DNA from: a bacterium
GTDB taxonomy: Bacteria > Myxococcota_A > UBA9160 > SZUA-336
Length of the DNA: 64,000 bases
Direction of reading: 5' to 3'
Assembly: GCA_024226335.1 (NCBI GenBank)
Contig: JAAELY010000240.1
Span: 1 to 64,000, forward strand
Part shown: in pieces, positions 25,154 to 34,074 of the stretch
Layout: each line of letters opens with the position of its first letter
Numbering within the stretch: the first letter of the stretch is position 1
Translations under genes and position numbers: made by a program
Notes under the pieces: generated by a model
The model's input: the letters and a program-made list of their open reading frames with translations, nothing else
Databases searched by the model: none
Told to the model about the DNA's origin: nothing

Positions 25154-25924
25154 ATGGAGTATCGAGTCGACGAAATCGCGCGCGCGGCCGGTGTCAGCGT
25201 GGACACAGTGCGCTTCTACCAGGCGCGCGGCTTGCTGCCCGCGCCCGAGCGACGCGGGCGAATCGCCATCTACGGCGAGGATCACCTGGAGCGCCTGCGT
25301 CGGATCCGCCAGCTCAACAAACAGGGGTTCACCCTGGAAGCCGTGCGTCGGGTGATCGATCGCCCCGAAGCCGAAACGGCCGACGCGGGACTGCGCGAAG
25401 CTCTCCAGGGTGCGCTGGCGGAAGCGGAAGGCGATCGCAGCTACACGCGCAGCCAGCTCGCGGCGAGTTCCGGAGTGCCCGAGATGTTGCTCGAAGTCCT
25501 GGATCGCGCCGGGCTGCTGGAACCCGCCCCCAGTGAAGACGAGTCTCTGTACACCGACTCGGATCTGCGCACCGTCGAGTCCGCCAGACTGCTACTCGAT
25601 CACGGCTTTCCCCTGCACGAGCTCATGCCGCTCGCGCTCGAACACGCCGATCACGTTGCCGAGATAACCGACCGGGCAATCGACCTCTTTGACCGCTACA
25701 TCCGACACCCCGGTGACGAAGACGAAACCGGGCCTCGCGAGCAGGTGACCGAGGCCTTTCGTCAATTGCTTCCCTCCGTGACGACCCTGGTCGCGCTGCA
25801 CTTCCAGCGAACGCTGATCCAACGTGCCCGCGCGCGACTCGACGGAAGCGGAGACAGCGAAGCCCTGAAGGCCGCACTCGAAGCCACCGAAGGCCGTCGC
25901 CTTCGCGTCTCCTGGGGCAGTTGA
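25154..25924 (+). CDS. MerR-family transcriptional regulator heading the men operon
   Basis: A 256-residue protein with an N-terminal MerR helix-turn-helix (EYRVDEIARAAGVSVDTVRFYQARGLLP, residues 2-29, and the wing YGEDHLERLRRI) followed by about 180 residues of helical effector domain without the metal-binding cysteines of MerR or CueR. The ligand is therefore probably organic. ATG at 25154 was chosen because the HTH begins at once. The stop TGA (25922-25924) overlaps the TTG of menG, so regulator and biosynthetic genes are translated in tandem. Family members typically bind palindromes between -35 and -10; one lies at 25128-25141. Confidence 0.85.
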   Translation: MEYRVDEIARAAGVSVDTVRFYQARGLLPAPERRGRIAIYGEDHLERLRRIRQLNKQGFTLEAVRRVIDRPEAETADAGLREALQGALAEAEGDRSYTRSQLAASSGVPEMLLEVLDRAGLLEPAPSEDESLYTDSDLRTVESARLLLDHGFPLHELMPLALEHADHVAEITDRAIDLFDRYIRHPGDEDETGPREQVTEAFRQLLPSVTTLVALHFQRTLIQRARARLDGSGDSEALKAALEATEGRRLRVSWGS

Positions 25925-26619
25925 ACGTGAACGCTCTACCTGCACCGGGTGAAAAGCGCGAGTTCGTGCGCCGCATGTTCGACCGCATTGCCCCGCGCTA
26001 CGACCTGGTGAACCGCTTGATGACGCTGGGACAGGATCAGCGCTGGCGACGCGAAGCCGTCTCGAGCGCGGGAGTCCGCTCGGGAACGCGCGTGCTCGAC
26101 CTGGCCAGCGGCACCGGCGATCTGGCCGAACTATGTCGTTCCAGAGGCGCCTCCGTGCTCGCGATGGATCTATCGCAGGGAATGTTGCGGGCCGCTCGCG
26201 AGCGCTGCCAGAGCGGTCTGTACGTACAAGCGGATGGCGCGGCCCTGCCCGTTTCTGATGCGTGCATCGATGTTGTGACCTGCGGATTTGCCCTGCGGAA
26301 CTTCGACCGTCTGGAAGAAACACTCGCGGAATGTGCGCGTGTGCTGGTGCCGGGTGGACGCCTGGTCGTGCTCGAAGTGGACGAACCGCGCTCGGCACTC
26401 ATGAGGTGGGGACACAATCTGCATTTCAAACGCCTGGTCCCGATGATCGGCGCACTGATCTCGGATGCAGAGGCGTATCGCTATTTGCCGGCCTCCACCA
26501 GCTATCTGCCGTCTGAGCCGGAAATCCGCGCACTTCTGGCACATGTGGGTTTTCCGAGCGTCGAGAAACGCGTCAAGCTCTTCGGTTCAGCGCAGATCCT
26601 GTTTGCGAAGAGAGCTTGA
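25921..26619 (+). CDS. menG: demethylmenaquinone methyltransferase
   Basis: The 232-residue UbiE/MenG enzyme methylates the naphthoquinone ring at the last step. The class I methyltransferase motif is VLDLASGTGDLAE; the family N-terminus (VRRMFDRIAPRYDLVNRLMT) and the GFALRNF, ASTSYLP segments are diagnostic. The start is TTG at 25921, overlapping the merR stop, or GTG at 25927. In organisms with ubiquinone the same protein also methylates that pathway; the surrounding men genes argue for menaquinone here. Confidence 0.93.
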   Translation: MNVNALPAPGEKREFVRRMFDRIAPRYDLVNRLMTLGQDQRWRREAVSSAGVRSGTRVLDLASGTGDLAELCRSRGASVLAMDLSQGMLRAARERCQSGLYVQADGAALPVSDACIDVVTCGFALRNFDRLEETLAECARVLVPGGRLVVLEVDEPRSALMRWGHNLHFKRLVPMIGALISDAEAYRYLPASTSYLPSEPEIRALLAHVGFPSVEKRVKLFGSAQILFAKRA

Positions 26620-28019
26620 TGTCCACCTTCGAGCTAACGAACTCCTCGACCTCTTCGTCGTCCGGGTACATGGAGGCGTTGAACCGGGGTATTCGCCGCG
26701 CACGCGAGCTCGGTCGCTCCGCGATCTTCGTGCAAAGTGAACTGCTCCCCGAGCTACCGAACCTGACCGAGATCTTCGCTGCGGCCGAACGTCGAACCGA
26801 GCGGCGCTTCCTGGCAAGCTGCCCTGCGCGGGACTTCGATCTGCTCGCGATCGGATGCTGCGCCGAAGTCGAAGCGCAGACCGTGTCGCAAGCAGAAAAC
26901 CTCGACGACGCGTGTCGTCGTCTTTTCGGGGAGATCGAGTTCGAGCCGGATGCGGTGCTTCAACCGCAACTGGTCGGCGGGATCGCATTCGACACGAAGA
27001 CCGTGCGAACTCTCGACTCCGCCTGGCGTCCATTCGGCCTGGCCCGATTCACCTTGCCCGAACTGATGATCTCCAGACGCGACGGCCTCGTGAGTCTGTG
27101 CTGGGCGGTGCGCGTATCACCGGACGACGACCCGGATGTACTCGCACATCGCTTCGTCAAACGCTGGGCACAGTTGCTCGAGAAGACGGAAACCGCCGAC
27201 GCGACGCTCCCCACGCTCTCGGCGCCCGCCGCTGACGGGCTTGACTCGCGCTACGCCGCAAACACCGTTCGCGTTCTGCAGGCGATCAAAGACGGGCGCG
27301 CCCGCAAGGTCGTACTTGCGGATCGCGAACGGATCGCGTTGCACGGGCCGCGCCCCATCGCTTCGATCCTGCGCGAACTACGCGCCGCCCACCCGGGTTG
27401 CATGACCTACGCTCAGGGTGTCGGAGACAGCACCTTCGTCGGCTCCACGCCGGAGCAGCTCGTGTGCCTGCACGGCGAGGAGATGAGTGCAGCTGCGGTT
27501 GCGGGCACCTGTGCCCCGGGTGGCAATCTGCGGGCCTCAGCCAAGGACCGCGACGAACACGCCTACGTCGTGCGTGCGATCAAGACTGTGCTGGCGCAGT
27601 TCTGTGATCGCGTGCAGGTTCCGGAGGAACCGGAACTGATCGGTGCCGGACGCGCGCAGCATCTACTCACAGAGCTTCGCGGCCGGATTCACGAAGAGGT
27701 GCACATCCTGGATGCAACGGCTCAGCTTCACCCGACCCCGGCCGTCGGTGGCACTCCGCGAGAGGCTGCACTCGATGTGATCCGAGAGATCGAGGACTTT
27801 GACCGCGGTTGGTATGCGGGCCCGATCGGCTGGTTCGATGCGCAGGGCCGCGGCGAGATGTGGGTGGCTCTGCGCTGCGGTCTACTCCAGGAGAACTCCG
27901 CGCGACTCTACGCGGGGGCGGGCATCGTCGAAGACTCGCAACCGACTACCGAAGCGGCAGAAACACGGCTGAAGCTCTCAGCGCTCAGCGATGCGCTGGA
28001 ACGCGCGTGCGAGAGCTGA
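26619..28019 (+). CDS. menF: isochorismate synthase
   Basis: The 466-residue chorismate-binding enzyme converts chorismate to isochorismate. The N-terminal 200 residues are poorly conserved as usual; the chorismate-binding domain holds KVVLADRERI, GSTPEQLV, AGTCAPGG, the LLTELRGRI segment and HPTPAVGGTPREAAL, with the IEDFDRGWYAGPIGW signature. The lysine in KVVLADRE is the base that sets isochorismate synthase apart from anthranilate synthase. ATG at 26619 shares bases with the menG stop (TGATG). Confidence 0.93.
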   Translation: MSTFELTNSSTSSSSGYMEALNRGIRRARELGRSAIFVQSELLPELPNLTEIFAAAERRTERRFLASCPARDFDLLAIGCCAEVEAQTVSQAENLDDACRRLFGEIEFEPDAVLQPQLVGGIAFDTKTVRTLDSAWRPFGLARFTLPELMISRRDGLVSLCWAVRVSPDDDPDVLAHRFVKRWAQLLEKTETADATLPTLSAPAADGLDSRYAANTVRVLQAIKDGRARKVVLADRERIALHGPRPIASILRELRAAHPGCMTYAQGVGDSTFVGSTPEQLVCLHGEEMSAAAVAGTCAPGGNLRASAKDRDEHAYVVRAIKTVLAQFCDRVQVPEEPELIGAGRAQHLLTELRGRIHEEVHILDATAQLHPTPAVGGTPREAALDVIREIEDFDRGWYAGPIGWFDAQGRGEMWVALRCGLLQENSARLYAGAGIVEDSQPTTEAAETRLKLSALSDALERACES

Positions 28020-29794
28020 ACTTCAGCCTGGCTTTCGCCTGCGCCATCGTCGATGAGTTGGCGCGCTCCGGTGTACGCCGGTGTGTGGTCTCCCCGGGAT
28101 CGCGCTCCGCACCTCTGGCTCTTGCCTTCGCGGAAAACGCTGAAATCGAAGACTGCTCGGTGCTCGACGAGCGCTCAGCTGGCTTTTTTGCTCTGGGCCT
28201 GGCGCGCGCGAGCGACGAGCCGGTTGCACTCGTCTGCACTTCTGGAACGGCCGCCGCCAACTATCTACCGGCCATCGTGGAGGCGCACTACAGCGGAATT
28301 GGGCTGATCGCGCTCACTGCAGATCGACCGCCCGAACTGCGCGAGTGCGGTGCAGGCCAGACCATCGATCAAACGGGGCTGTACTCGGGCTACCTGCGAT
28401 TCTACGCCGAACTGCCGGTACCGATCGCCGACGATCACGTCCTGCGCGCGGTTCGCGCACTATGTGATCGCGCCTGCGCGGCGGCGAACGGCTCGCCGCG
28501 CGGACCGGTACAGCTCAACGCCGTTTTTCGCGAGCCACTTGCGCCGCTCGAAAACCCCGAGCAATCGGCGGCGTTGGCGCGGTTGAGTGAATTGGCGCTG
28601 CGGGGCCGCGAGGAATCACCACTGGTGCGGGTTTCGGCTTCGGCGCCTCCCATTCCGACACCGGCCGATCTAGATGAGCTGGCGGAAACGCTGCGTTCGG
28701 AGCAAGCGGGCTGGCTGGTGGCCGGTCCACTTCCCGAGAATTCCGAACTCCGAGAGGCCATCGCAGAACTATCGCGCGCTCTCGACTGGCCGCTCCTCGC
28801 CGAACCACTTTCCCAGCTGCGCTGCGGAATGCACGACCGAGAAAGACTGGTCGATGCCCACGACGCCGTACTGCGCTGCGAGAGCTTTGTCGATGAAAAC
28901 GCTCCGAGAGTCGTTCTCCGGTTCGGAGATATGCCGACATCCAAAGCCGTGAGGTTGTTTCTCGAACGTCACCCGGAAATCCTGCAGATCGCGATCTGTC
29001 CGCACGACTGGCCGGAGCCGACCGCACTTGCAACCCAGCTCGTAAGGGGAGATCCGCTGCGCGTTTCGCGCGAACTCCTGCGGCGCTGCGAGCCGCGCAC
29101 CTGCAAACAGGGAGAGTTCACGCGCATCTGGTTCGATGCTGGACAGCGAGCACGGGCCACCCTGGATCGCGTTCTGAAACAGACCGATGAGTTGAGCGAA
29201 CCGGAGACCGTTCGAGCCCTCGCACGGACACTTCCCACCGGGACTCAATTGATCTGCGCCAGCAGCATGCCTGTACGCGACGTCGATGCTTTCTGGCCGT
29301 CGAGCGGGAGTGCGGTGCGCTTTGTGGCGAATCGCGGCGCAAACGGCATCGACGGCACGCTATCGTGCGCTCTGGGACACGCCTGCGGTTCGCGCGCACC
29401 AAGTGTCTTGCTGATCGGTGATCTGGCACTGCTTCACGACGTGGGCGCTCTCGCGCTGGCCAGGCGAGTCGATGCGAACCTCACGGTCGTGGTGATCGAC
29501 AACGACGGCGGCGGAATCTTCGAAATGCTCCCGGTTGCAGATGCCGCGAAGCCGCAAGCCTACGAACGCCACTTCGGCACACCGCACGGGCTGCGACTCT
29601 CCGAAGTCGTTTCCGGTTTCGGTGTCACTTGCTCCGAGGTTGGAGATGCCAAGGATCTCGAATCCGCTCTCGGGACGGCGCTGGCGCATCCGGGATTGGA
29701 CTTCCTGATCGTGCGGACGGATCGGAAGCGCAACGCCGCGTTACACCGTGAACTCTCCGAGAGCGTGCGGCAAGCGCTGATACAGGGGACTTGA
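28007..29794 (+). CDS. menD: 2-succinyl-5-enolpyruvyl-6-hydroxy-3-cyclohexene-1-carboxylate synthase
   Basis: The 595-residue thiamine-diphosphate enzyme joins isochorismate to 2-oxoglutarate. The N-terminal PYR domain has VVSPGSRSAPLALA and LVCTSGTAAANYLPAIVEA, and the C-terminal PP domain has GDLALLHDVGALALARR and VVVIDNDGGGIFEMLP, which bind the cofactor. GTG at 28007 begins inside menF (13-base overlap) and gives the family start RELNFSLAF. Its stop overlaps menH. Length matches the family. Confidence 0.94.
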   Translation: MRELNFSLAFACAIVDELARSGVRRCVVSPGSRSAPLALAFAENAEIEDCSVLDERSAGFFALGLARASDEPVALVCTSGTAAANYLPAIVEAHYSGIGLIALTADRPPELRECGAGQTIDQTGLYSGYLRFYAELPVPIADDHVLRAVRALCDRACAAANGSPRGPVQLNAVFREPLAPLENPEQSAALARLSELALRGREESPLVRVSASAPPIPTPADLDELAETLRSEQAGWLVAGPLPENSELREAIAELSRALDWPLLAEPLSQLRCGMHDRERLVDAHDAVLRCESFVDENAPRVVLRFGDMPTSKAVRLFLERHPEILQIAICPHDWPEPTALATQLVRGDPLRVSRELLRRCEPRTCKQGEFTRIWFDAGQRARATLDRVLKQTDELSEPETVRALARTLPTGTQLICASSMPVRDVDAFWPSSGSAVRFVANRGANGIDGTLSCALGHACGSRAPSVLLIGDLALLHDVGALALARRVDANLTVVVIDNDGGGIFEMLPVADAAKPQAYERHFGTPHGLRLSEVVSGFGVTCSEVGDAKDLESALGTALAHPGLDFLIVRTDRKRNAALHRELSESVRQALIQGT

Positions 29795-30633
29795 TCGTGG
29801 CAGAGCTGAAACTGCGAGACGGACATACCCTGCGCTACGCGGATCTCGGCGCGGGCCCAGTCCTTCTGCTCGCGCACGGATTCACCGGTTGTGGCCGCAC
29901 GTGGGGATCGGAACTGCTCGACACTCTCGCGCGTGCGCATCGCGTCCTGGTTCCCGACCTGATCGGCCACGGGGACTCTTCGCCCTGCGAGGAAGCGAAA
30001 CGCTACGAACTCAGCGAAAACGCGAACGACCTGGTCGAACTGCTCGATACCTGTGGCGTGCAACAGGCCACATGGATCGGCTACTCGATGGGCGGACGCG
30101 TCGCTCTGGGTGCTGCGACGCGTTTTTCCGAACGCATGTCCGGGTTGATCCTGGAAGGCGCATCCCCAGGACTGGCCGATCCGGAAGAACGCGCCGCACG
30201 GGTGCACTCCGATGAAGAACTCGCGCGCCGAATCGAGACTGAGCCCCTGTCCAACTTCGTCGACTTCTGGATGGGTCTGCCGCTATTCGCCTCGCAGAAG
30301 AGAATCGGTGCCCGGCGCCTGCTCGAAGCGCGCGAACAGCGTCTGCACAACTCGCCCCGAGCGCTCGCGGCGTGCCTTCGCGGGCTCGGCACGGGCCAGC
30401 AGCCGTCCTTCTGGGACCAACTCGACCAGGTCGACCTGCCCGTGCTCTTGCTGGCGGGCGAAGAAGATCCGAAGTTCCGCGAGATCGGCGCGCAGATGTG
30501 CAGCGCGCTTCCGGACGCGCGCCAGAAGATCGTGCCGCGAAGCGGTCATACGACGCATCTGGAGCATCCCGAAGCCTGGTTGAGCGAAGTGTGCGAGTTC
30601 GTCGCGAGCGACGCTTCGCGTAGGTCCCTGTGA
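29791..30633 (+). CDS. menH: 2-succinyl-6-hydroxy-2,4-cyclohexadiene-1-carboxylate synthase
   Basis: The 280-residue alpha/beta hydrolase eliminates pyruvate from the MenD product. The catalytic serine lies in GYSMGGRVALG, the histidine in SGHTTHLEHP, and AHGFTGCGRTW plus FWMGLPLFASQK are MenH-type segments. The start is TTG at 29791 (TTGA overlap with menD) or GTG at 29797. Without its neighbours it might be read as a generic hydrolase; the operon position and these segments make MenH convincing. Confidence 0.9.
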   Translation: MIVAELKLRDGHTLRYADLGAGPVLLLAHGFTGCGRTWGSELLDTLARAHRVLVPDLIGHGDSSPCEEAKRYELSENANDLVELLDTCGVQQATWIGYSMGGRVALGAATRFSERMSGLILEGASPGLADPEERAARVHSDEELARRIETEPLSNFVDFWMGLPLFASQKRIGARRLLEAREQRLHNSPRALAACLRGLGTGQQPSFWDQLDQVDLPVLLLAGEEDPKFREIGAQMCSALPDARQKIVPRSGHTTHLEHPEAWLSEVCEFVASDASRRSL

Positions 30634-31538
30634 GCGCGAGCACCTCGGACAGCGGACCTCCGTCTGCTCTCGAAGTCTGGGGGTTGGCCATCCGGCCGCG
30701 GACGCTGGGTGCTTCACTCGTTCCGGTACTCGTCGGTTGTGCGGTCGCGTGGGCGGAAGCTGGCTTCTCCAGCGCCGTCGCCTTCGTCTGCGGGCTCGCA
30801 GCGCTCTTGCTTCAGATCGGCACGAACCTGGCCAACGATGCGATCGACTTTTCCCGGGGTGTCGACACCGAGGCACGGATCGGCCCCACGCGTGTAACCC
30901 AGGCGGGCCTTCTGAGTCATCGCCAGGTGACGGTCGGTGCCGCGATCTCCTTCGCACTCGCCGTCGCATGCGGGACGTATCTGGTCTCGATCGGTGGCTG
31001 GCCGATCTTCTGGATCGGCCTCGCTTCCGTCGTCGCAGCCGTCGCCTACTCGGGAGGACCTTTTCCGCTGTCGACACACGGACTCGGGGAAGTCGCGGCC
31101 TTTGTGTTCTTCGGTGTGATCGCAGTAACAGGGACGAGTTTTCTGCACACCGGTTCGCTCTCGGGTCTGGCTCTGCGCGCCTCGGTTCCGGTCGGTCTTC
31201 TGGTTACCTGCATCATGCTGGTCAACAATCTGCGCGATATCGAAAGCGACTCGCCAGTCGGCAAGCGCACACTGGCCGTACGACTCGGGGCCGCCCGGAC
31301 ACGAGTGCTCTACGCACTCTTGATCGGGATGGCGTTTTCTGCGCCGCTCGTGCTGGTGCTTCCCGTTCAGGGTTCGATCCCACCGGCCGCGGCCTGGCTG
31401 AGTCTGCCGCTGGGGATTCAGCTGATCCGACACGTACGCGACGCTCGGACCGGTCCCGAGTTCAATCTGCTCCTTGCCCACACTGCGCGCCTGCACAGCG
31501 TCTTCGGCCTGCTCTGGGCACTGGGAATCGCATTTTGA
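30630..31538 (+). CDS. menA: 1,4-dihydroxy-2-naphthoate polyprenyltransferase
   Basis: A 302-residue UbiA-family membrane protein that attaches the isoprenoid tail to DHNA. The first aspartate-rich site is NLANDAIDF and the second NNLRDIESD (NLRDIESDSPVGKRTLAV is characteristic for MenA). Eight or nine membrane helices are expected. The GTG at 30630 overlaps the menH stop (GTGA). Confidence 0.93.
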   Translation: MSASTSDSGPPSALEVWGLAIRPRTLGASLVPVLVGCAVAWAEAGFSSAVAFVCGLAALLLQIGTNLANDAIDFSRGVDTEARIGPTRVTQAGLLSHRQVTVGAAISFALAVACGTYLVSIGGWPIFWIGLASVVAAVAYSGGPFPLSTHGLGEVAAFVFFGVIAVTGTSFLHTGSLSGLALRASVPVGLLVTCIMLVNNLRDIESDSPVGKRTLAVRLGAARTRVLYALLIGMAFSAPLVLVLPVQGSIPPAAAWLSLPLGIQLIRHVRDARTGPEFNLLLAHTARLHSVFGLLWALGIAF

Positions 31539-32596
31539 AGCTGGAACAGATCGAGTTTGAGCCCGTTCGGTATTCGCTCCGGCTTCCGCTGAGGACTGCG
31601 AAGGAGAACATCGAGGAACGCTGCGGGTTCCTGGTGCGGATCCGCGACGCTGACGCGGCGAGTGGATGTGGTGAGGCCCTTCCGCTGCCGAGTGCGGGCA
31701 CGGAATCGCTCGAGAAGTGCGTGCGCTCGCTCGAGGAGGCGCGCACCGCGCTTCGCGGACAGCGCGCGTCTTTCGACGAGATACTGGATGAACTGGAGAA
31801 GCGTTGGCCGCATGCACCGGCTGCGCGATGCGCACTCGACGTAGCGCTTCACGATCTGGAGGCGCGCAAGAAATCCCTTCCGCTGGCGGCCCTACTCGCA
31901 AGAACTCCGCGCGAGCGGGTCGCAGTCAACGCATTGGTCTCCGCGCAGGACCTCGCCGCCACCGTTCGCTCCTGCAGTGAGGCGGCTCGACGCGGCTATC
32001 GAACCCTGAAGCTGAAGCTGGGAACGAATCTGGAAGCCGACGTCAAGCGACTCCGAGCCGTCCGTGAAACCCTGGGCCCGAAGATGCGCTTGCGCGTCGA
32101 TGCCAATGGTAGCTGGAGCTTCGCTCGAGCCCGCAAGGCACTCGAAGTCCTGGCCCCTCTGGTCGAACTGATCGAACAACCGCTGGCCGCCACAGAACGG
32201 ACGGATGCGAAACGTCTGTACGCTGCGAGCTCCGTACCCCTGGCAGCCGATGAGTCCCTGGCGCGTGAAGAGGGACGCGCGGATCTGCTCGGCGGCCAGA
32301 GCGCACACATCGCGGTATTGAAGCCGATGGTTCTCGGCGGTCTGCGCGCGAGTGCGCGTCTGGCCAGAGCCGCGATGCGCGTGCAGGTCCGCAGCTTCGT
32401 CACCACGACACTCGACGGACCGGTCGGCACCGCAGCCGCCTTGCACCTGGCCGCAGCCGTCGGCGACGCGACGCTCGCGAGCGGTCTCGACTCCAGTACG
32501 ACCCTGAATATCCAGTTCCCGGACTTCCTCACGACGAGGAACGGCGAGCTTCGCATCCCTTCGCTCCCGGGCCTGGGATTAGAGACAGGGAATTGA
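31535..32596 (+). CDS. menC: o-succinylbenzoate synthase
   Basis: The 353-residue enolase-superfamily enzyme dehydrates SHCHC to o-succinylbenzoate. The catalytic lysine pair is in TLKLKLG, the metal ligands are the aspartate in RVDANG, the glutamate in IEQPL and the aspartate in LAADES, and the second catalytic lysine is in AVLKPM. TTG at 31535 overlaps the menA stop by four bases; there is no other in-frame start near it. Dipeptide epimerases share the fold, but position and motifs favour MenC. Confidence 0.93.
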   Translation: MKLEQIEFEPVRYSLRLPLRTAKENIEERCGFLVRIRDADAASGCGEALPLPSAGTESLEKCVRSLEEARTALRGQRASFDEILDELEKRWPHAPAARCALDVALHDLEARKKSLPLAALLARTPRERVAVNALVSAQDLAATVRSCSEAARRGYRTLKLKLGTNLEADVKRLRAVRETLGPKMRLRVDANGSWSFARARKALEVLAPLVELIEQPLAATERTDAKRLYAASSVPLAADESLAREEGRADLLGGQSAHIAVLKPMVLGGLRASARLARAAMRVQVRSFVTTTLDGPVGTAAALHLAAAVGDATLASGLDSSTTLNIQFPDFLTTRNGELRIPSLPGLGLETGN

Positions 32597-34074
32597 CAGA
32601 CTTCACTCGCTGGACGGGTGCGCGCCCGGCCGGCCGTGCTGAACACCTGGCCCTGATCACACCCGAGTTCACCTGGACGTACGCGCGACTTGACCAGCGC
32701 GCGCGCTCTCTGGCTTGCAAGCTGCGCACGCTGGGTGTGCGCAGTGGTGATCGGGTCGCCGTGTTGCTCGGAAACGATCCGTTGCTCGTCGAACTCCTGC
32801 ACGCCCTTCCGGGCCTGGAGGCGACGCTCATTCCACTCAACACGCGGCTCCTCGCCGGCGAGTTGCGCGAGCTGCTCGAAGACTCCGGATCAACGCTGCT
32901 GATCTCTTCTGCCGAATACGCACAGAGCGCTTCCCTGGCGGCTCGGGAAGTCGACGGCCTGATCGCAATCGACGCGCAGAGCCTGCACTCGACGATCGAG
33001 ACTCCGGGTCCGTTCTGCGACGCGCCGGACCCGTCCATGGATCAGGCGATCCTGTTCACGTCCGGAACGACGGGCCGAAGCAAAGGCGTGCGACTCAGCC
33101 TGGCCAATCAATTGGCAAGTGCGAAGGCTTCGGCAGAACGACTCGGAGTGTGTGAGGACGATCGCTGGCTCTGCGCGATGCCGCTGTATCACGTCGGTGG
33201 TCTGGCAATTGCACTTCGCAGTGCAATCTACGGAACGACGATGCTGCTACACGAGCGCTTCGAAGCGGAAGCCGTTGCGCGCGCTCTGGCTGAAGATCGA
33301 GTCCGAATCGTCTCTCTCGTACCCACGATGCTGCAACGCGTGCTCGAGATCGATTCCGGGTTCGAGACGCCCCCAGCTCTTCGGGTCGTTTTACTGGGCG
33401 GCGGACCGATCCCGGCGCCTCTGCTCGCCACTTGTCGCGAACGAGGTATTCCGGTCGCTCCTACCTACGGGTTGACGGAGGCCGCTTCACAGGTAGCAAC
33501 GCTCGCACCCTCGGAGGGCGACCCCTCCGAAAGTGCAGGCCGAGCTTTGCCCGGCGTCGAAATCCAGATCGTCGACGACGAAGGCAAAGAACTTCCGCCG
33601 GACACTGCGGGGGAAATCCGGGTACGCGGACCGCAGGTCATGTCGGGCTACCTCGATCGACCCGATGCGAACGCGAGGGTTCTACGCGAGGGCTGGCTCT
33701 ACACCGGCGACGTGGGGATGCTCGATCGGAGCAGATTTCTGAGCGTGCTCGAGCGCCGCACCGACCTGATCGTTTCTGGCGGCGAAAACGTGTATCCAGC
33801 GGAAGTCGAATCCGTTCTGCTCAAACACCCGCAGGTGCGAGAGGTGGGAGTGATTGCGCGTGCAGATCCGCACTGGGGCCAGCGCGTGCACGCCGTCGTC
33901 GTGCTACGCGACCGGGCGAGTTTCGACTCGAGCGAGCTGGAACGCTGGGCGCGAGCACGGCTTGCGGCGTTCAAAGTACCGCGTAGCTTCGAAGTCGCGA
34001 CTGAACTTCCGCGAACTGCATCGGGCAAGCTGAGGCGTAGGGAGTTGCGACGACGCCAGGATCAGAGCATCTGA
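32593..34074 (+). CDS. menE: o-succinylbenzoate-CoA ligase
   Basis: The 493-residue adenylate-forming enzyme makes OSB-CoA for MenB. The AMP motif is FTSGTTGRSKGV, and VPTYGLTEAAS, the GWLYTGDVG and the C-terminal catalytic lysine in RTASGKLRRREL follow. TTG at 32593 overlaps the menC stop. It is the last gene of the men run, and its stop at 34072-34074 abuts the stop of the convergent aldo/keto reductase with no base between, so there is no room for a dedicated terminator. Confidence 0.92.
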   Translation: MTDFTRWTGARPAGRAEHLALITPEFTWTYARLDQRARSLACKLRTLGVRSGDRVAVLLGNDPLLVELLHALPGLEATLIPLNTRLLAGELRELLEDSGSTLLISSAEYAQSASLAAREVDGLIAIDAQSLHSTIETPGPFCDAPDPSMDQAILFTSGTTGRSKGVRLSLANQLASAKASAERLGVCEDDRWLCAMPLYHVGGLAIALRSAIYGTTMLLHERFEAEAVARALAEDRVRIVSLVPTMLQRVLEIDSGFETPPALRVVLLGGGPIPAPLLATCRERGIPVAPTYGLTEAASQVATLAPSEGDPSESAGRALPGVEIQIVDDEGKELPPDTAGEIRVRGPQVMSGYLDRPDANARVLREGWLYTGDVGMLDRSRFLSVLERRTDLIVSGGENVYPAEVESVLLKHPQVREVGVIARADPHWGQRVHAVVVLRDRASFDSSELERWARARLAAFKVPRSFEVATELPRTASGKLRRRELRRRQDQSI

